Below, piece by piece: positions 54,437 through 63,353 of a stretch of DNA of 64,000 nt (within the stretch, counting starts at the first letter, position 1; each line of letters starts with the position of its first letter). The notes below the pieces were generated by a model that saw nothing but the letters and a program-made list of their open reading frames with translations, was not told the origin of the DNA and made no database searches. This DNA comes from Paracoccaceae bacterium. GTDB lineage: Bacteria > Pseudomonadota > Alphaproteobacteria > Rhodobacterales > Rhodobacteraceae. The DNA is taken from positions 62,780 to 126,779 of the forward strand of contig JAGWAS010000008.1 of assembly GCA_021296235.1 (NCBI GenBank), written 5' to 3'. Position numbers and translations under genes: made by a program.

Positions 54437-54855
54437 ATGCATCCGCTTGGCGGCCTATGGTGACTTATTGTGCCGGTGTACGGTTTGCAAGGAAACTTCA
54501 GTTGAAACGACAACCGGCCATGAATTCCGATCGAGATCGGATGTTCCCGGCACGTCAACCGGAAAGCGCCTGTGCACGATTGCCGGCAGGTTGCCATTGC
54601 CTGTTGGCCACACCATCAGGCCGCATGTCAAAGCGATTGTGAATTGGAGGACGCATCACCTCTTCGGATGGCCGCAAGACAAATCACCTGATCACAAAAC
54701 TCAGCCGGAATCCGTTCCAAACCGAACCGGGATGTTTCAATGCTCAAATTGGTCGGCTGGGATGCCAATTGACAAGCTCAGGCGTCGCCATTCCTTCCAC
54801 CGCTGCACGTCTGGCGTTCAATCACCCGGTTTCGATTTGGTCCGGAACAGGTGAA
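54437..54855. other. Intergenic region upstream of tRNA-Trp
   Basis: About 420 bases between tRNA-Trp and the end of the methyltransferase gene, both on the minus strand. Its left end carries the likely tRNA-Trp/secE promoter (54462-54490). I recognise nothing else. Confidence 0.45.
54462..54490 (-). promoter_or_regulatory. Candidate promoter of tRNA-Trp-secE
   Basis: Minus strand: TTGCAA (54490-54485), a 17-base spacer and TAAGTC (54467-54462), about 26 bases before the tRNA 5' end. Confidence 0.4.
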
Positions 54856-55494
54856 TCACTTCGCCATCCTGAATATTGCCAACTTCGCGACATTGATGTT
54901 GTCCGACATATCCCCATCGCTGAAAATCTGTTCAACTTCGACCCGGAGGCAATTGATGTCGCCCTTCGCCTCCAGCTTGTTGAGCAACGCACCGAATCCA
55001 CGCTCGTCAAAGTGTTTTGCATTGATTCCGATCAAACAGAGCGCATTGCGACGGGCCATGATCAGAGAGGCCTCCAAGTCCGCCGGGCCAAGATGGCCAA
55101 GGGTGAATGTGCCGCAGCTTATCAGGCCGCCGTAACTCCGACGCGGCAATCCCGATCGTTTCGTAAGATCGGTGGTTTGAAGACGCCGGTAGACCCCCTT
55201 TGCCTCCGCCTGCTTCAGCATTCCCTCGGAGACATCAAAGCCGTCAATCAACAGGCCGGTCCCAGCAAAGGCAAGCCCGGCGAGCCCCGTGCCGCATCCC
55301 AAATCTGCCACCGGCGTGTCTTCGGAACCAGAAAGCTCAAGAAACCGGTTGGCGACGATTTCGGGATACATGTAGCCGGACTCGTCTGCGAAGGTTAAAT
55401 CGTAACTTTCAGCCCATTCATCGTAGTAGCGTTTGTGCGACTCAAGATCAGCCAATCTGTAGGCATCATCCTTGCTGTGGCGTTCCTGACCCAT
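54856..55494 (-). CDS. Class I SAM-dependent methyltransferase
   Basis: A 212-residue protein with the Rossmann methyltransferase fold. Motif I is VADLGCGTGLAGLAF near residue 65, preceded by RYYDEWAESYDLTF, a helix typical of small-molecule methyltransferases of the UbiE/TehB kind. The ATG at 55494 has a GAAGG site upstream; a TTG five codons earlier is possible. The substrate is unknown. It follows the lipoprotein gene on the same strand by 41 bases. Confidence 0.82.
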   Translation of the reverse strand: MGQERHSKDDAYRLADLESHKRYYDEWAESYDLTFADESGYMYPEIVANRFLELSGSEDTPVADLGCGTGLAGLAFAGTGLLIDGFDVSEGMLKQAEAKGVYRRLQTTDLTKRSGLPRRSYGGLISCGTFTLGHLGPADLEASLIMARRNALCLIGINAKHFDERGFGALLNKLEAKGDINCLRVEVEQIFSDGDMSDNINVAKLAIFRMAK

Positions 55495-55535
55495 CGTTGG
55501 TGCCTTCAAGCCAGGTCAGTCACAACGCCCAGGAG

Positions 55536-56099
55536 TCAACCCGGATCGCCGACACCCGGCAAAGGACTCTCAGGAGACTTCAGCCATTTCTCAATGAGGT
55601 CGGCCGCCGAAATGGAGAGGATTTCTGCCTGTTCCTCGGGCGTGCGAACGAAACCAGATCCGAATACAGTCTCAGGTGAAGTCGGTTCGATGATGGTGAA
55701 GGCACGCGGTTCCGGATTGAGTTTCGCTGCTGCTGCATCATCCCAAACGGTAACCTCAATCACCAGCCCCGAACGCGGCGACGCAACAATCGGAATTCCA
55801 CCGCCGGAAAGTGAATAGGCACCAATGGAAATCGCAAGGTGATACCACTTGTTTCCCTTGTGGCGACCCAAGCGGTCTTCGATCGCCTCTTCAAGTTTCA
55901 TCTTGACGACTCCCGGCTCAACCCTGCGGGATATCGGCGCCGGTTCGGAGCCCTTTTCGGAAACAATCGTGTGCCCCAGCCTGAAATCTCCGATGGGGGG
56001 AGGGGACTCCTCGATTTTGGCAGGACTGCATGCACTGAGGGCAAACGCAGCAATCCCGAAACAGATCACACCGAAACTCAAACGCTTCATGATAACCAT
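55536..56099 (-). CDS. Hypothetical lipoprotein
   Basis: About 187 residues, not recognised as a family. The N-terminus is a lipoprotein signal peptide: KR at 5-6, a hydrophobic core, then lipobox LSAC with the modified Cys at about residue 24. The mature part starts with Ser/Pro-rich sequence and contains a conserved-looking LEEAIEDRLGRHKGNKWYHLAISIGAYSL segment. The start is chosen among clustered ATGs (56102, 56099, 56090) downstream of AGGA; longer upstream starts would destroy the signal peptide. Likely anchored in the inner or outer membrane. Function unknown. Confidence 0.75.
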   Translation of the reverse strand: MVIMKRLSFGVICFGIAAFALSACSPAKIEESPPPIGDFRLGHTIVSEKGSEPAPISRRVEPGVVKMKLEEAIEDRLGRHKGNKWYHLAISIGAYSLSGGGIPIVASPRSGLVIEVTVWDDAAAAKLNPEPRAFTIIEPTSPETVFGSGFVRTPEEQAEILSISAADLIEKWLKSPESPLPGVGDPG

Positions 56100-56319
56100 C
56101 ATCCATTCCTGTCCGTCGCAGCAGACTGACGCCGGCCGCCATATTAGTGTCCTTGTCGGAGGAACAAAACCCGCATGCCGGTCTGCGGTCCCCCACGGCC
56201 CGGTTCTGACGGCACTTCCCAATACTGCCCTCCCATGGCCAGAACCATCTGCCTGCTTTCGCTCAGACAAACGATCAGAACATCTGCCGACCGGGGGACC
56301 GCCCCAACTGGATCCTGCG

Positions 56320-56745
56320 CTAAGGTTTCGCAGAATCCATTTCAGTGCGTGTCATCACCAAATGACGACCCTGTTCGGCATCCTTGAATCCGAATTGCCG
56401 ATAGAGGTGGTGCAGATTGTGTGTGGACAGCATCCAACCGGTTACATCCCTGAGGTCGGGATGACGCATCAACTCGACTATCAGAAATTTCCCAAGGCCT
56501 TTCCCCCGGTGTGAAGGCACAACCTGAAGATCATAGATATACGCATGAAAAACCGTGTCTTAGGTTGCTCGGACCCACCCTACCTGACCATCCGACGGAT
56601 GAAAAAGTCCGACGGGATACGAATTCCGGAAAGATTTGATGATCCCATCTTTCTGTCGCCCATTCCCCCAATAACTTGCCTGGGTAGCCGGAACGATCAG
56701 ATCGAAGTCAAACTCGTCTACGTCATAACTGGTGCGAATATTCAT
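56320..56745 (-). pseudogene. GNAT acetyltransferase interrupted by an in-frame stop
   Basis: Read without interruption, codons from 56745 to 56320 encode a small GNAT acetyltransferase of about 140 residues: start NIRTSYDVDEFDFDLI, SYWGNGRQKD, NSYPVGLFHPSDGQVGWVRAT, then DTVFHAYIYDLQVVPSHRGKGLGKFLI (acetyl-CoA loop) and LHHLYRQFGFKDAEQG. A TAA at 56560-56562 interrupts the frame exactly where relatives have one residue between RAT/RVVT and DTVFHAY/DRATFAY. There is no frameshift, so a single substitution explains it. The two halves could otherwise be complete. Recent inactivation is the simplest reading. Confidence 0.75.
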
Positions 56746-56767
56746 GTGGAGCCACTTACGGAGTGCA

Positions 56768-57368
56768 CTTTTTGGGACAACCAGAGCTCATGCTGGCTGG
56801 AGGAGAGAATTTCGAACCAGCCAATTCTCCGTTCGGCATCCCACTATCTGATTTTCAGCCCGGTCCGCTCCTGGCCCGGGTACGGCGTCTATAGCTTCAC
56901 CGCCAAATCCTGCCAGCGGAATTGCTGCTGTTGCGATAAACCTCATTTGGCAAGCTGCATCGCAATTCTGGCGATTATTTTGCTTGCCCTCAAGTCACCA
57001 ATCTGAGGAGGCAAACCCAAATGCCCCGTCAGTGGACGGCTCAAGGCACAGGTTGAGGCCGCATAATCTCGGGAGCAACCTTCGTATCCATTGGTCGAGA
57101 GAACGGCGAGGTCACTCCCGGTCCCATCCGAGAGCGACAGCGGCGTGCGACCGCAACGGACCACAGACAGAAGTTCAACTCCATGCTCATCACCGAATTG
57201 TCGTGCGAAGGCCTCCGACGGCTTCGGGTGGCGCTCGGTGTTGCTGCACTTCTCGTGGATCAAGCGGCGGGCCAACTCTTCCATTGACACTCCGGGCTGG
57301 CGGGCTTCGTACCTCAACCAAGTCTTGTCCCTCGAATTGATATCGCGGACGGCAATGCTCATGGTCAT
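56768..57368 (-). pseudogene. Decayed FitAB/VapBC-type toxin-antitoxin locus
   Basis: The open frame 57368-56943 starts like a FitA-type ribbon-helix-helix antitoxin (MTMSIAVRDINSRDKTWLRYEARQ, GVSMEELARRLIHEKC, then SEAFARQFGDEHGVEL, about residues 1-69). After a junction with no recognisable PIN start, the rest resembles the C-terminal half of a FitB PIN toxin (YAAST, GHLGLPPQIGDLRASKIIARIAMQLA). The expected last strand (RFIATAAIPLAGFGGEAIDAV) continues in another frame at about 56925-56860. The first part of the PIN domain, with its first acidic residue, is missing. I infer an internal deletion plus a frameshift. Confidence 0.5.
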
Positions 57369-57757
57369 TTCGGTGGCTTCAGTTCAATTGACAGCCTGCC
57401 GAATTGCAATCTTGCCAGCAAAATATGCGATCATGAAATCCAAGATTAAGGTCGGCGGTAACCCTTTTTCCGAGCGCGCAGATTGTGCGGATGCCTCTTC
57501 GCCACCGCAGATCCCTGACGAATTCCAGCAAACATTGAAGGAAGGTCAGCTTCGTGATCGCACCCGACACTGCCACAACCGGGCACGCGTTCTTCTCATC
57601 TGCCGGCACCGATAATCTCCACTTTCGTTGCGGCGACAAAGACGAAACCATTCAGAATCTGAATATCCGTCAGATTTGTCGTTCGGGTTTTCACCGTTTC
57701 AGCCGACAAAGCGTCATGGAAACTCCCAGGCCCGATAGCCGGTTAAACCGAATTGGA
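57369..57757. other. Intergenic region before the exported protein gene
   Basis: About 390 bases between divergent genes. The plus-strand frame of the next gene is open from 57554, but that part does not look like protein. No promoter was found with confidence; a TTGACA at about 57389 lacks a -10 at proper distance. Confidence 0.35.
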
Positions 57758-58510
57758 ATGCATTTTAGCTTTGTCGGACGAACCGCCGCACTTGCTGCAG
57801 CTGCAGTTATCCCGGTTGCGACTGCATCGGGTGATTCAACAAATGCACCGCCAACATTCTCGGCGCCTGCGGCAAATTCGGAATCAATCATCGGGGACGC
57901 AAGCAACGGAAAATCCTGTCGCTACCTCAGCGCCGACGGAAAGATCCACTGTATCTACGACGACGAAACGGCAAGCGAGTTCATTGCCTTGCGCATGGTT
58001 TATCCGGATTTTCCTGCATTCGGTCAAGGCACGATGGGCTCGTTCCCGGATCAAGGCAACATCGAGTTTTTGTTCCTGAACACCGAATTCGAGACCCGCA
58101 TTGCAGGTAGCGAAGCTTCAACGCTGTGCAGGCTGGCTCTGCGTTTTGAGACGCAGATTGACCAAAAGTTCTGGATCTGGAGCGATGAATTGCACCTTGG
58201 CGAAAATGGCCAAACCGCACTTGTTGACTCAGATGGTGACAGAGTTGCGGACCTCGCCGTGGCCGGACACTGGGATGGCGCCATAAACGGAACACGAAAA
58301 TGGTTGACGCCCAATCCTTATGACAACGCATATACTGTTGATGCCCGCAGATACCCGGCGCGTCCAACCTTCAATTACGTCGATGGCCTCTTCCGGGGCT
58401 GCAAGCCAGTTGAAGCCAAGCTTGCCGTTCTATCAGACGCCGCGGCCAACACCCTGCAATCAATAGAGGATGACATGACCGAAATTCTCGGGGTTGATAC
58501 CGACAACTGA
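57758..58510 (+). CDS. Hypothetical exported protein with a DxDGD-type calcium motif
   Basis: About 250 residues, no family recognised. From the ATG at 57758 the N-terminus is a plausible Sec signal peptide (MHFSFVGRTAALAAAAVIPVATASG, cleavage near ASG-DS). The next ATG upstream (57716) would add a charged stretch before it. The mature part has two early Cys around CRYLSADGKIHCIYDD and a DSDGDRVADLAV segment about residue 160, which resembles calcium-binding loops of FG-GAP or dockerin type. The ribosome site is weak. Probably periplasmic or extracellular; function unknown. Confidence 0.6.
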   Translation: MHFSFVGRTAALAAAAVIPVATASGDSTNAPPTFSAPAANSESIIGDASNGKSCRYLSADGKIHCIYDDETASEFIALRMVYPDFPAFGQGTMGSFPDQGNIEFLFLNTEFETRIAGSEASTLCRLALRFETQIDQKFWIWSDELHLGENGQTALVDSDGDRVADLAVAGHWDGAINGTRKWLTPNPYDNAYTVDARRYPARPTFNYVDGLFRGCKPVEAKLAVLSDAAANTLQSIEDDMTEILGVDTDN

Positions 58511-58526
58511 TCAGGGAAACCGTCCG

Positions 58527-58544
58527 GGCAGTTCCAGAACTGCC
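58527..58544 (+). terminator. Weak hairpin after the exported protein gene
   Basis: An 8-bp perfect inverted repeat (58527-58534 with 58537-58544) with a tight turn, 17 bases after the stop and without a T-run. It may end the transcript. Confidence 0.3.
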
Positions 58545-58730
58545 ACATCCCCACTGCCGTCGTTATTCAATTGCGGCGGCCAGAACAGTTTCCGGAGAAC
58601 ACCGGCGTCCAGATCCAAAATGGCAGGTCAAACGCGTTGTTCGCCACAGAAACTGCCTTGGCCCAAGCCAATGGCGCAGTCGCCTCGAAGGCTCCCAAAT
58701 AAATTTGGAGCAATCGACGCCGTATCGCAT

Positions 58731-59552
58731 TCACTGGGCAGACAACGGCCCAGCGGGTGCCGGCATTCCTGTTTCAAAAGCCCCCCAAACCGACTGGTCG
58801 AAATTGATGACCGACCCCGTCATCAAACCTGAATCGTCGGATGCAAGAAATGCAACTGCCCGTGCCACCTCCTCCGGATCCACCAACCGGCCGAACGGGA
58901 GTGCCTTGCTAGCTTCTTCAACCCAACCGTCCCCGGCACCATGATACTTTCTCTGAATCGCATCCTCCCCTTCCGAATCCATCCATCCGATGTTGAGTTG
59001 GTTGACGCGAATCCGATTGTGAAGCAGCGCAAATCCGGTGTTTCGGGTGAGGGTCGCCAGTGCCCCCTTCGAAGCACAGTAGGCGGATATGAAGGGCTGC
59101 CCGGAATATGCCGACATCGAACCAATATTGACGATTGAGCCGCTTGTGCTGTTTTGGATCATCAGCTTTACGGCTTCCTGCATCAGGAAAAACGGCCCGC
59201 GCACATTGATTGCAAACATTGAATCAAAAAGTTCCGGGGAAGTATCAACCAGATTGCCCCGATCAGTCTTGGCAGCAGCGTTGACGAGAACGTCAACCCT
59301 TCCGAAACTCTCTTCGGCAGCGGCCACTACGGATCGGCATTCATCCACCCGGGAAAGGTCCGCAGCAACAAATTTGACCGGCACGCCGGTGTCATCGGCA
59401 ATCCGGTCAGCTTCTTCCCGACCCTTTTTCCCGCTGCGCCCGCACGTAACGAGACCGGCCGCTCCCGAATTCACAAAACGTCTTGCTATCGCAAGACCGA
59501 GCCCCTGCGTGCTGCCGGTAACAACCGCAATTTTCCCATCCAACCTGTTCAT
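58731..59552 (-). CDS. SDR-family NAD(P)-dependent oxidoreductase
   Basis: A classical short-chain dehydrogenase, 273 residues. The cofactor motif TGSTQGLG is at residues 12-19, NAAA at about 91-94 and catalytic Ser145, Tyr158 and Lys162 (YCASK). It ends with LASDDSGLMTGSVINFDQSV, the usual C-terminal block. The substrate is probably a sugar, polyol or inositol-derived ketone, because the gene is one base after iolE in an operon with iolD. It is not IolG, which belongs to a different fold family. Confidence 0.88.
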   Translation of the reverse strand: MNRLDGKIAVVTGSTQGLGLAIARRFVNSGAAGLVTCGRSGKKGREEADRIADDTGVPVKFVAADLSRVDECRSVVAAAEESFGRVDVLVNAAAKTDRGNLVDTSPELFDSMFAINVRGPFFLMQEAVKLMIQNSTSGSIVNIGSMSAYSGQPFISAYCASKGALATLTRNTGFALLHNRIRVNQLNIGWMDSEGEDAIQRKYHGAGDGWVEEASKALPFGRLVDPEEVARAVAFLASDDSGLMTGSVINFDQSVWGAFETGMPAPAGPLSAQ

Positions 59553-59553
59553 C

Positions 59554-60456
59554 TCAATCCCCCCTTATGCTGTATCCGGCATTTTCCAACGCCGAGACCA
59601 GCGCCCTGTGGCCAATGGCAGCGTATTCACTTGGTGGCGCCTTCTTGGGGTCCTGTTCCGCCTCCACGACAAACCATCCCTGGTAACCGGCATCCGCCAG
59701 CTTGGCGGCAATTGCATTAAAATCCAGCGAACCGTCCCCGGGCACCGTGAACGCACCCTTCAGCACAGCATCCAGGAAACTCTCCAGATTTCGGTTCAGC
59801 CCCTTGAGCACATCGGCGCGGACATCTTTTGCGTGGACATGGCTGATGCGGGTTGAGTGCCTGTCGATCATGGCAATGACATCGCCGCCCGCAAACGCCA
59901 TGTGGCCCGGATCATAGAGCAGCCAGACCGCCTCCCCGGTCCAGTTCATGAGCCGATCAACATCGTTCAGAGTTTCGATCGCCGTCCCCATGTGGTGATG
60001 AAAACTGATTGGCATGCCCTCCTCGGCACACCATTCGGCAAATTTCGTCAGGCAACGACCGTAGGTTCGGATCTGTTCGTCGTCCAAACGGATTCGGCTT
60101 CCCACCGGTGCCGTTCGCACATTCTGAACCGTTCCATGGGTTTCCCCGTAGACCAGGCATGGTGCATTGAGGTCTCGAAACAGCTCCAACTGGCCGAACA
60201 CCCGGTCACGTTCCGCAGAAACCTCATTTCCGAGAATGGTGCCGGAATACCATCCGCCGCACAGGGCCAGCGAATGCTGCTCAAGCAGCGGCCTCAACTC
60301 ACCGCTTGTTGCGGGAAACTTCCCCCCCGTCTCAATACCGGAAAACCCGGCCTCCCGCGCCTCGGAAAGACAGGTTTCCAAAGATGTGTCGCCACCAAGT
60401 TCCGGCAGATCGTCATTCGACCATGCAATGGGCGCAATCCCCAGTCTGGCCTCCAA
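59554..60456 (-). CDS. iolE: Myo-inosose-2 dehydratase (IolE-like), TTG start
   Basis: A TIM-barrel protein of the sugar phosphate isomerase/epimerase (AP endonuclease 2) superfamily, 300 residues. It begins EARLGIAPIAWSNDDLPELGG, the classic IolE opening, and includes CGGWYSGTIL, MPISFHHHMGTAIET and YDPGHMAFAGGD, which supply the metal ligands. It should remove water from 2-keto-myo-inositol to give the dione used by IolD. The start is TTG at 60456, two bases after the iolD stop, so the genes are coupled. Confidence 0.88.
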   Translation of the reverse strand: MEARLGIAPIAWSNDDLPELGGDTSLETCLSEAREAGFSGIETGGKFPATSGELRPLLEQHSLALCGGWYSGTILGNEVSAERDRVFGQLELFRDLNAPCLVYGETHGTVQNVRTAPVGSRIRLDDEQIRTYGRCLTKFAEWCAEEGMPISFHHHMGTAIETLNDVDRLMNWTGEAVWLLYDPGHMAFAGGDVIAMIDRHSTRISHVHAKDVRADVLKGLNRNLESFLDAVLKGAFTVPGDGSLDFNAIAAKLADAGYQGWFVVEAEQDPKKAPPSEYAAIGHRALVSALENAGYSIRGD

Positions 60457-60458
60457 CG

Positions 60459-62309
60459 TCAGACTCCCACCCTCTGCCGCGACCTGATCTGTTCCTGATC
60501 CGCCCGGGCGGCGCGCACCTCTTCACGGTCACTCACCTCCGGCACACCAAGATCCCATGCCGCATCGCCCGGGGTCCACGTGAATGCATCCGTAACTATG
60601 GAAATCACGGTGGTTCGGTCGGTGGTTCTGGCCCAATTCAGCGCATCCTCAAGATCCGCAAGGCTTGTAACGTGCCTGGCAAGTGCTCCCTGCGATTCAG
60701 CATTCTTGGCGAAGTCAACCGGGAACGGCTCCTTTACCCTGCAGTCGCTGATAAGATTGTTGAAGGACTCGCCTCCCTTGAAATTCTGAAGCCGGTTGAT
60801 CACCGCAAACCCGCCATTGTCGCAAACAACAATGATCATCTTGTGCCCCGTTAGAACCGAGGAATAGATGTCGGAGTTCATCATGAGGTAAGAGCCGTCG
60901 CCAACAAGTACGATCGGTGTCGATCCATCTTCCGTTGCCATGGCCGTGCCCCACCCGCCTGCAATCTCGTATCCCATGCAGGAATAGCCGAACTCGCAGT
61001 CAAACGTATGCGGTGCCTTGACACGCCACCCCTTGGAGGTTTCGCCGGGAAGTCCGCCCGCTGCGGTTATCATCCGATCCTTCTCCCCGGCCCATCGGTT
61101 CACCGCGCCGACGACCTGCGCATAGGTCGGAATTGGCGAGTTTGTCGGTTTCTGGTGCTTGTCGAGCAGCTCGTTCCATTCAACGAATGCCTTCTGCGCC
61201 CTTGCCATCCAGGATTGATCGGCGCGCCAGTCCCCAAGTCTGCTTCCGATTTCCAGAACTGCCTCCCGGGCATCGCCCACAACCGCAATCGCCCGATGCT
61301 TGTGCGCATCCCATCTGGCAGCGTTAACCGCAATGAAATCTGCCTCATGCGAAAACGCAGTCCAGGACCCTGTTGTGAAATCCTGCAGCCTTGTGCCGAC
61401 AGCAAGAACAACATCAGCCTCACCGGCAAGCTCGTTGGCAGAGGTTGAACCTATCACGCCGACCGGACCTGCATGAGCCGGATGGTCGTGCGAAACCGTG
61501 CCCTTCCCGGCGATTGTTTCGACAAGGGGAATGCCGTGTGTTTCCGCAAATGAAGCAACTTCGGATTCCGCCAGTGAGTATTTCACCCCTCCGCCGGCAA
61601 TGAGCAAGGGACGCTCGGAACGGCGGAGCCTCTCCACCGCCCGTTCGATGCTGACCAGGTCTGCACGCGGTCTCGGGACAGTGTGAACCCTCTCCTCGAA
61701 GAAGACCTCCGGGTAGTCATGAGCGACTTCTTGCGTGTCCTGACAAAGCCCCAGGAAGGCAGGACCACAGTCGGCCGGATCCAACATTGTTGCCACCGCG
61801 TGCGGCAGGGACGAAATTATCTGCTCTGGGTGTGTAATCCGATCCCAGTAACGGGAAACGGCCCTGAATGCGTCGTTCACCGAGGTTGTTGGCGATCCGA
61901 AGTGCTCTACCTGCTGCAGCACCGGGTCCGGGCGGCGATTGACGAAAACATCGCCGGACAGAATGAGAACCGGCAGCCTGTTGGAATGCGCCACTGCGGC
62001 GGCCGTTACCATGTTGGTTGCACCCGGCCCGATTGAGCTGGTCGCGACCATGATCTGTCGCCGCTTCCTGGTTTTGGCGAAGGCAATCGCCGCCAGGGCC
62101 ATCGACTGTTCGTTCTGGCCGCGCCAAGTCGGCAGTCGATCCCGCTGAGCATGAAGTGCCTCGGCGAGGCAGGTAACATTGCCGTGGCCAAATATTCCGA
62201 ACACGCCGGCAAACAGCGGCACCCTCTTCCCATCCGCCAGTGTGTATTGGTTGCAAAGATACTTGACCAGCGCCTGCGCTGTCGTCAGGCGTATCGTGCC
62301 GCGGCCCAT
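60459..62309 (-). CDS. iolD: 3D-(3,5/4)-trihydroxycyclohexane-1,2-dione hydrolase (IolD-like)
   Basis: A thiamine-diphosphate enzyme, 616 residues. It has the family N-terminus RLTTAQALVKYL, the ThDP-binding GDGSYLMMNSDIYSSVLTGHKM region, and FGHGNVTCLAEAL early in the Pyr domain. IolD opens the cyclohexane ring in inositol catabolism. The next gene, iolE, makes its substrate. Other inositol genes (iolB, iolC, iolG, iolA) are not in the window, so the pathway is either split or modified. Start ATG at 62309; a promoter candidate lies at 62343-62371. Confidence 0.9.
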   Translation of the reverse strand: MGRGTIRLTTAQALVKYLCNQYTLADGKRVPLFAGVFGIFGHGNVTCLAEALHAQRDRLPTWRGQNEQSMALAAIAFAKTRKRRQIMVATSSIGPGATNMVTAAAVAHSNRLPVLILSGDVFVNRRPDPVLQQVEHFGSPTTSVNDAFRAVSRYWDRITHPEQIISSLPHAVATMLDPADCGPAFLGLCQDTQEVAHDYPEVFFEERVHTVPRPRADLVSIERAVERLRRSERPLLIAGGGVKYSLAESEVASFAETHGIPLVETIAGKGTVSHDHPAHAGPVGVIGSTSANELAGEADVVLAVGTRLQDFTTGSWTAFSHEADFIAVNAARWDAHKHRAIAVVGDAREAVLEIGSRLGDWRADQSWMARAQKAFVEWNELLDKHQKPTNSPIPTYAQVVGAVNRWAGEKDRMITAAGGLPGETSKGWRVKAPHTFDCEFGYSCMGYEIAGGWGTAMATEDGSTPIVLVGDGSYLMMNSDIYSSVLTGHKMIIVVCDNGGFAVINRLQNFKGGESFNNLISDCRVKEPFPVDFAKNAESQGALARHVTSLADLEDALNWARTTDRTTVISIVTDAFTWTPGDAAWDLGVPEVSDREEVRAARADQEQIRSRQRVGV

Positions 62310-62342
62310 TTCCCTCTCCCCGTTTCCGCATCCAGCGGGATG

Positions 62343-62371
62343 TGTTTATTGACATCGGCTGACAACCGCAA
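62343..62371 (-). promoter_or_regulatory. Candidate promoter of iolD-iolE-SDR
   Basis: Minus strand: TTGCGG (62371-62366), a 17-base spacer and TAAACA (62348-62343), with a leader of about 27 bases to the iolD ATG. The -35 is weak. Confidence 0.35.
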
Positions 62372-62474
62372 CATGGCTGTCGACGGAAAGATGCGGCAAC
62401 GGCGCAAGTGCGGGAAGTGAACCCAGACGCGTCGGCAATTGCAGGGAAGCGACTAAATTCAGGAATGCGGTTTC

Positions 62475-63293
62475 ATGATAGACAACAGACTCAGACGGAA
62501 CTTTGAAACGGGTGTGCCGACAATCAATGGCTGGTTGTCGATGGGAAGTGCGTTTGCAGCTGAAGTGCTTGCGGAACAGGGCTTCGACAGTCTGACTGTC
62601 GACATGCAGCATGGCCTCAACGAACTAAAGGATGCAGTGGCAGCGTTTCAGGCGATCCGTGCCAGCGGTGTTGTCCCGCTGGCCAGGGTTCCCTGGCTTG
62701 AGCCAGGCATCATCATGAAGACGCTTGATGTTGGTGCACTCGGGGTGATTTGCCCGATGATCAACAATCGTGAGCAGGCAGAGCGGTTCGTGTCCTTCAT
62801 GCGGTATCCGCCCGAAGGGATACGCAGCTTTGGCCCTACCCGAGCGGCGATATCAGCAGGGGCGGACTATGCATCGAAGGCCAACGGGCAGGTTATGGGC
62901 CTCGCAATGGTAGAGACGCTTGAAGGTTATGGGAATATTGACGAAATCGTTTCGACACCGGGGCTCGACGGAATTTACATCGGTCCGGCCGACCTTACCA
63001 TCGGGCTGACCAAAGGCCGCCTTGCACCCGGTTTCGACCGGGAGGAGGAGGAGATGCTCACTGCCATCCGGCGCATCCTTGAAGCAGCGAAGGGAGCCGG
63101 CATCCTTGCAGGCCTGCATTGTGGTTCACCGGAATATGCTGCCAAGGCCATCGGATGGGGATTTGGGCTGATAACGATCTCCACCGATGCCCGGCTGCTT
63201 GCGTCAATGGCTGGCGAGAAAGTTGCCAAAACCCGGGCACTCATTGCCGGAAACGGCACAGAGGAGTCGTCTGGACCCGTTGGCAGCTATTGA
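62475..63293 (+). CDS. HpcH/HpaI-family aldolase
   Basis: A class II, metal-dependent 2-keto-acid aldolase, 272 residues. It opens INGWLSMGSAFAAEVLAEQGFDSLTVDMQHG and carries the metal and substrate motifs ARVPW, FGPTRA, MVETLEGYGNIDEI and IGPADLTIGLT. Family members cleave 4-hydroxy-2-oxoacids to pyruvate plus an aldehyde. Divergent from iolD (165 bases), so a role in the same sugar or inositol catabolic module is plausible. The ATG at 62475 has no strong ribosome site. Confidence 0.88.
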   Translation: MIDNRLRRNFETGVPTINGWLSMGSAFAAEVLAEQGFDSLTVDMQHGLNELKDAVAAFQAIRASGVVPLARVPWLEPGIIMKTLDVGALGVICPMINNREQAERFVSFMRYPPEGIRSFGPTRAAISAGADYASKANGQVMGLAMVETLEGYGNIDEIVSTPGLDGIYIGPADLTIGLTKGRLAPGFDREEEEMLTAIRRILEAAKGAGILAGLHCGSPEYAAKAIGWGFGLITISTDARLLASMAGEKVAKTRALIAGNGTEESSGPVGSY

Positions 63294-63353
63294 GGGAAAT
63301 TTCCGGAAGCGGCTAAAGGGAATCCGACTGCACCTGACGCGAGCCGGTGGGAC

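Noticed and set aside
56545..57006. A plus-strand frame over the broken GNAT gene
   Set aside because: It is antisense to recognisable GNAT sequence and shows no motif.
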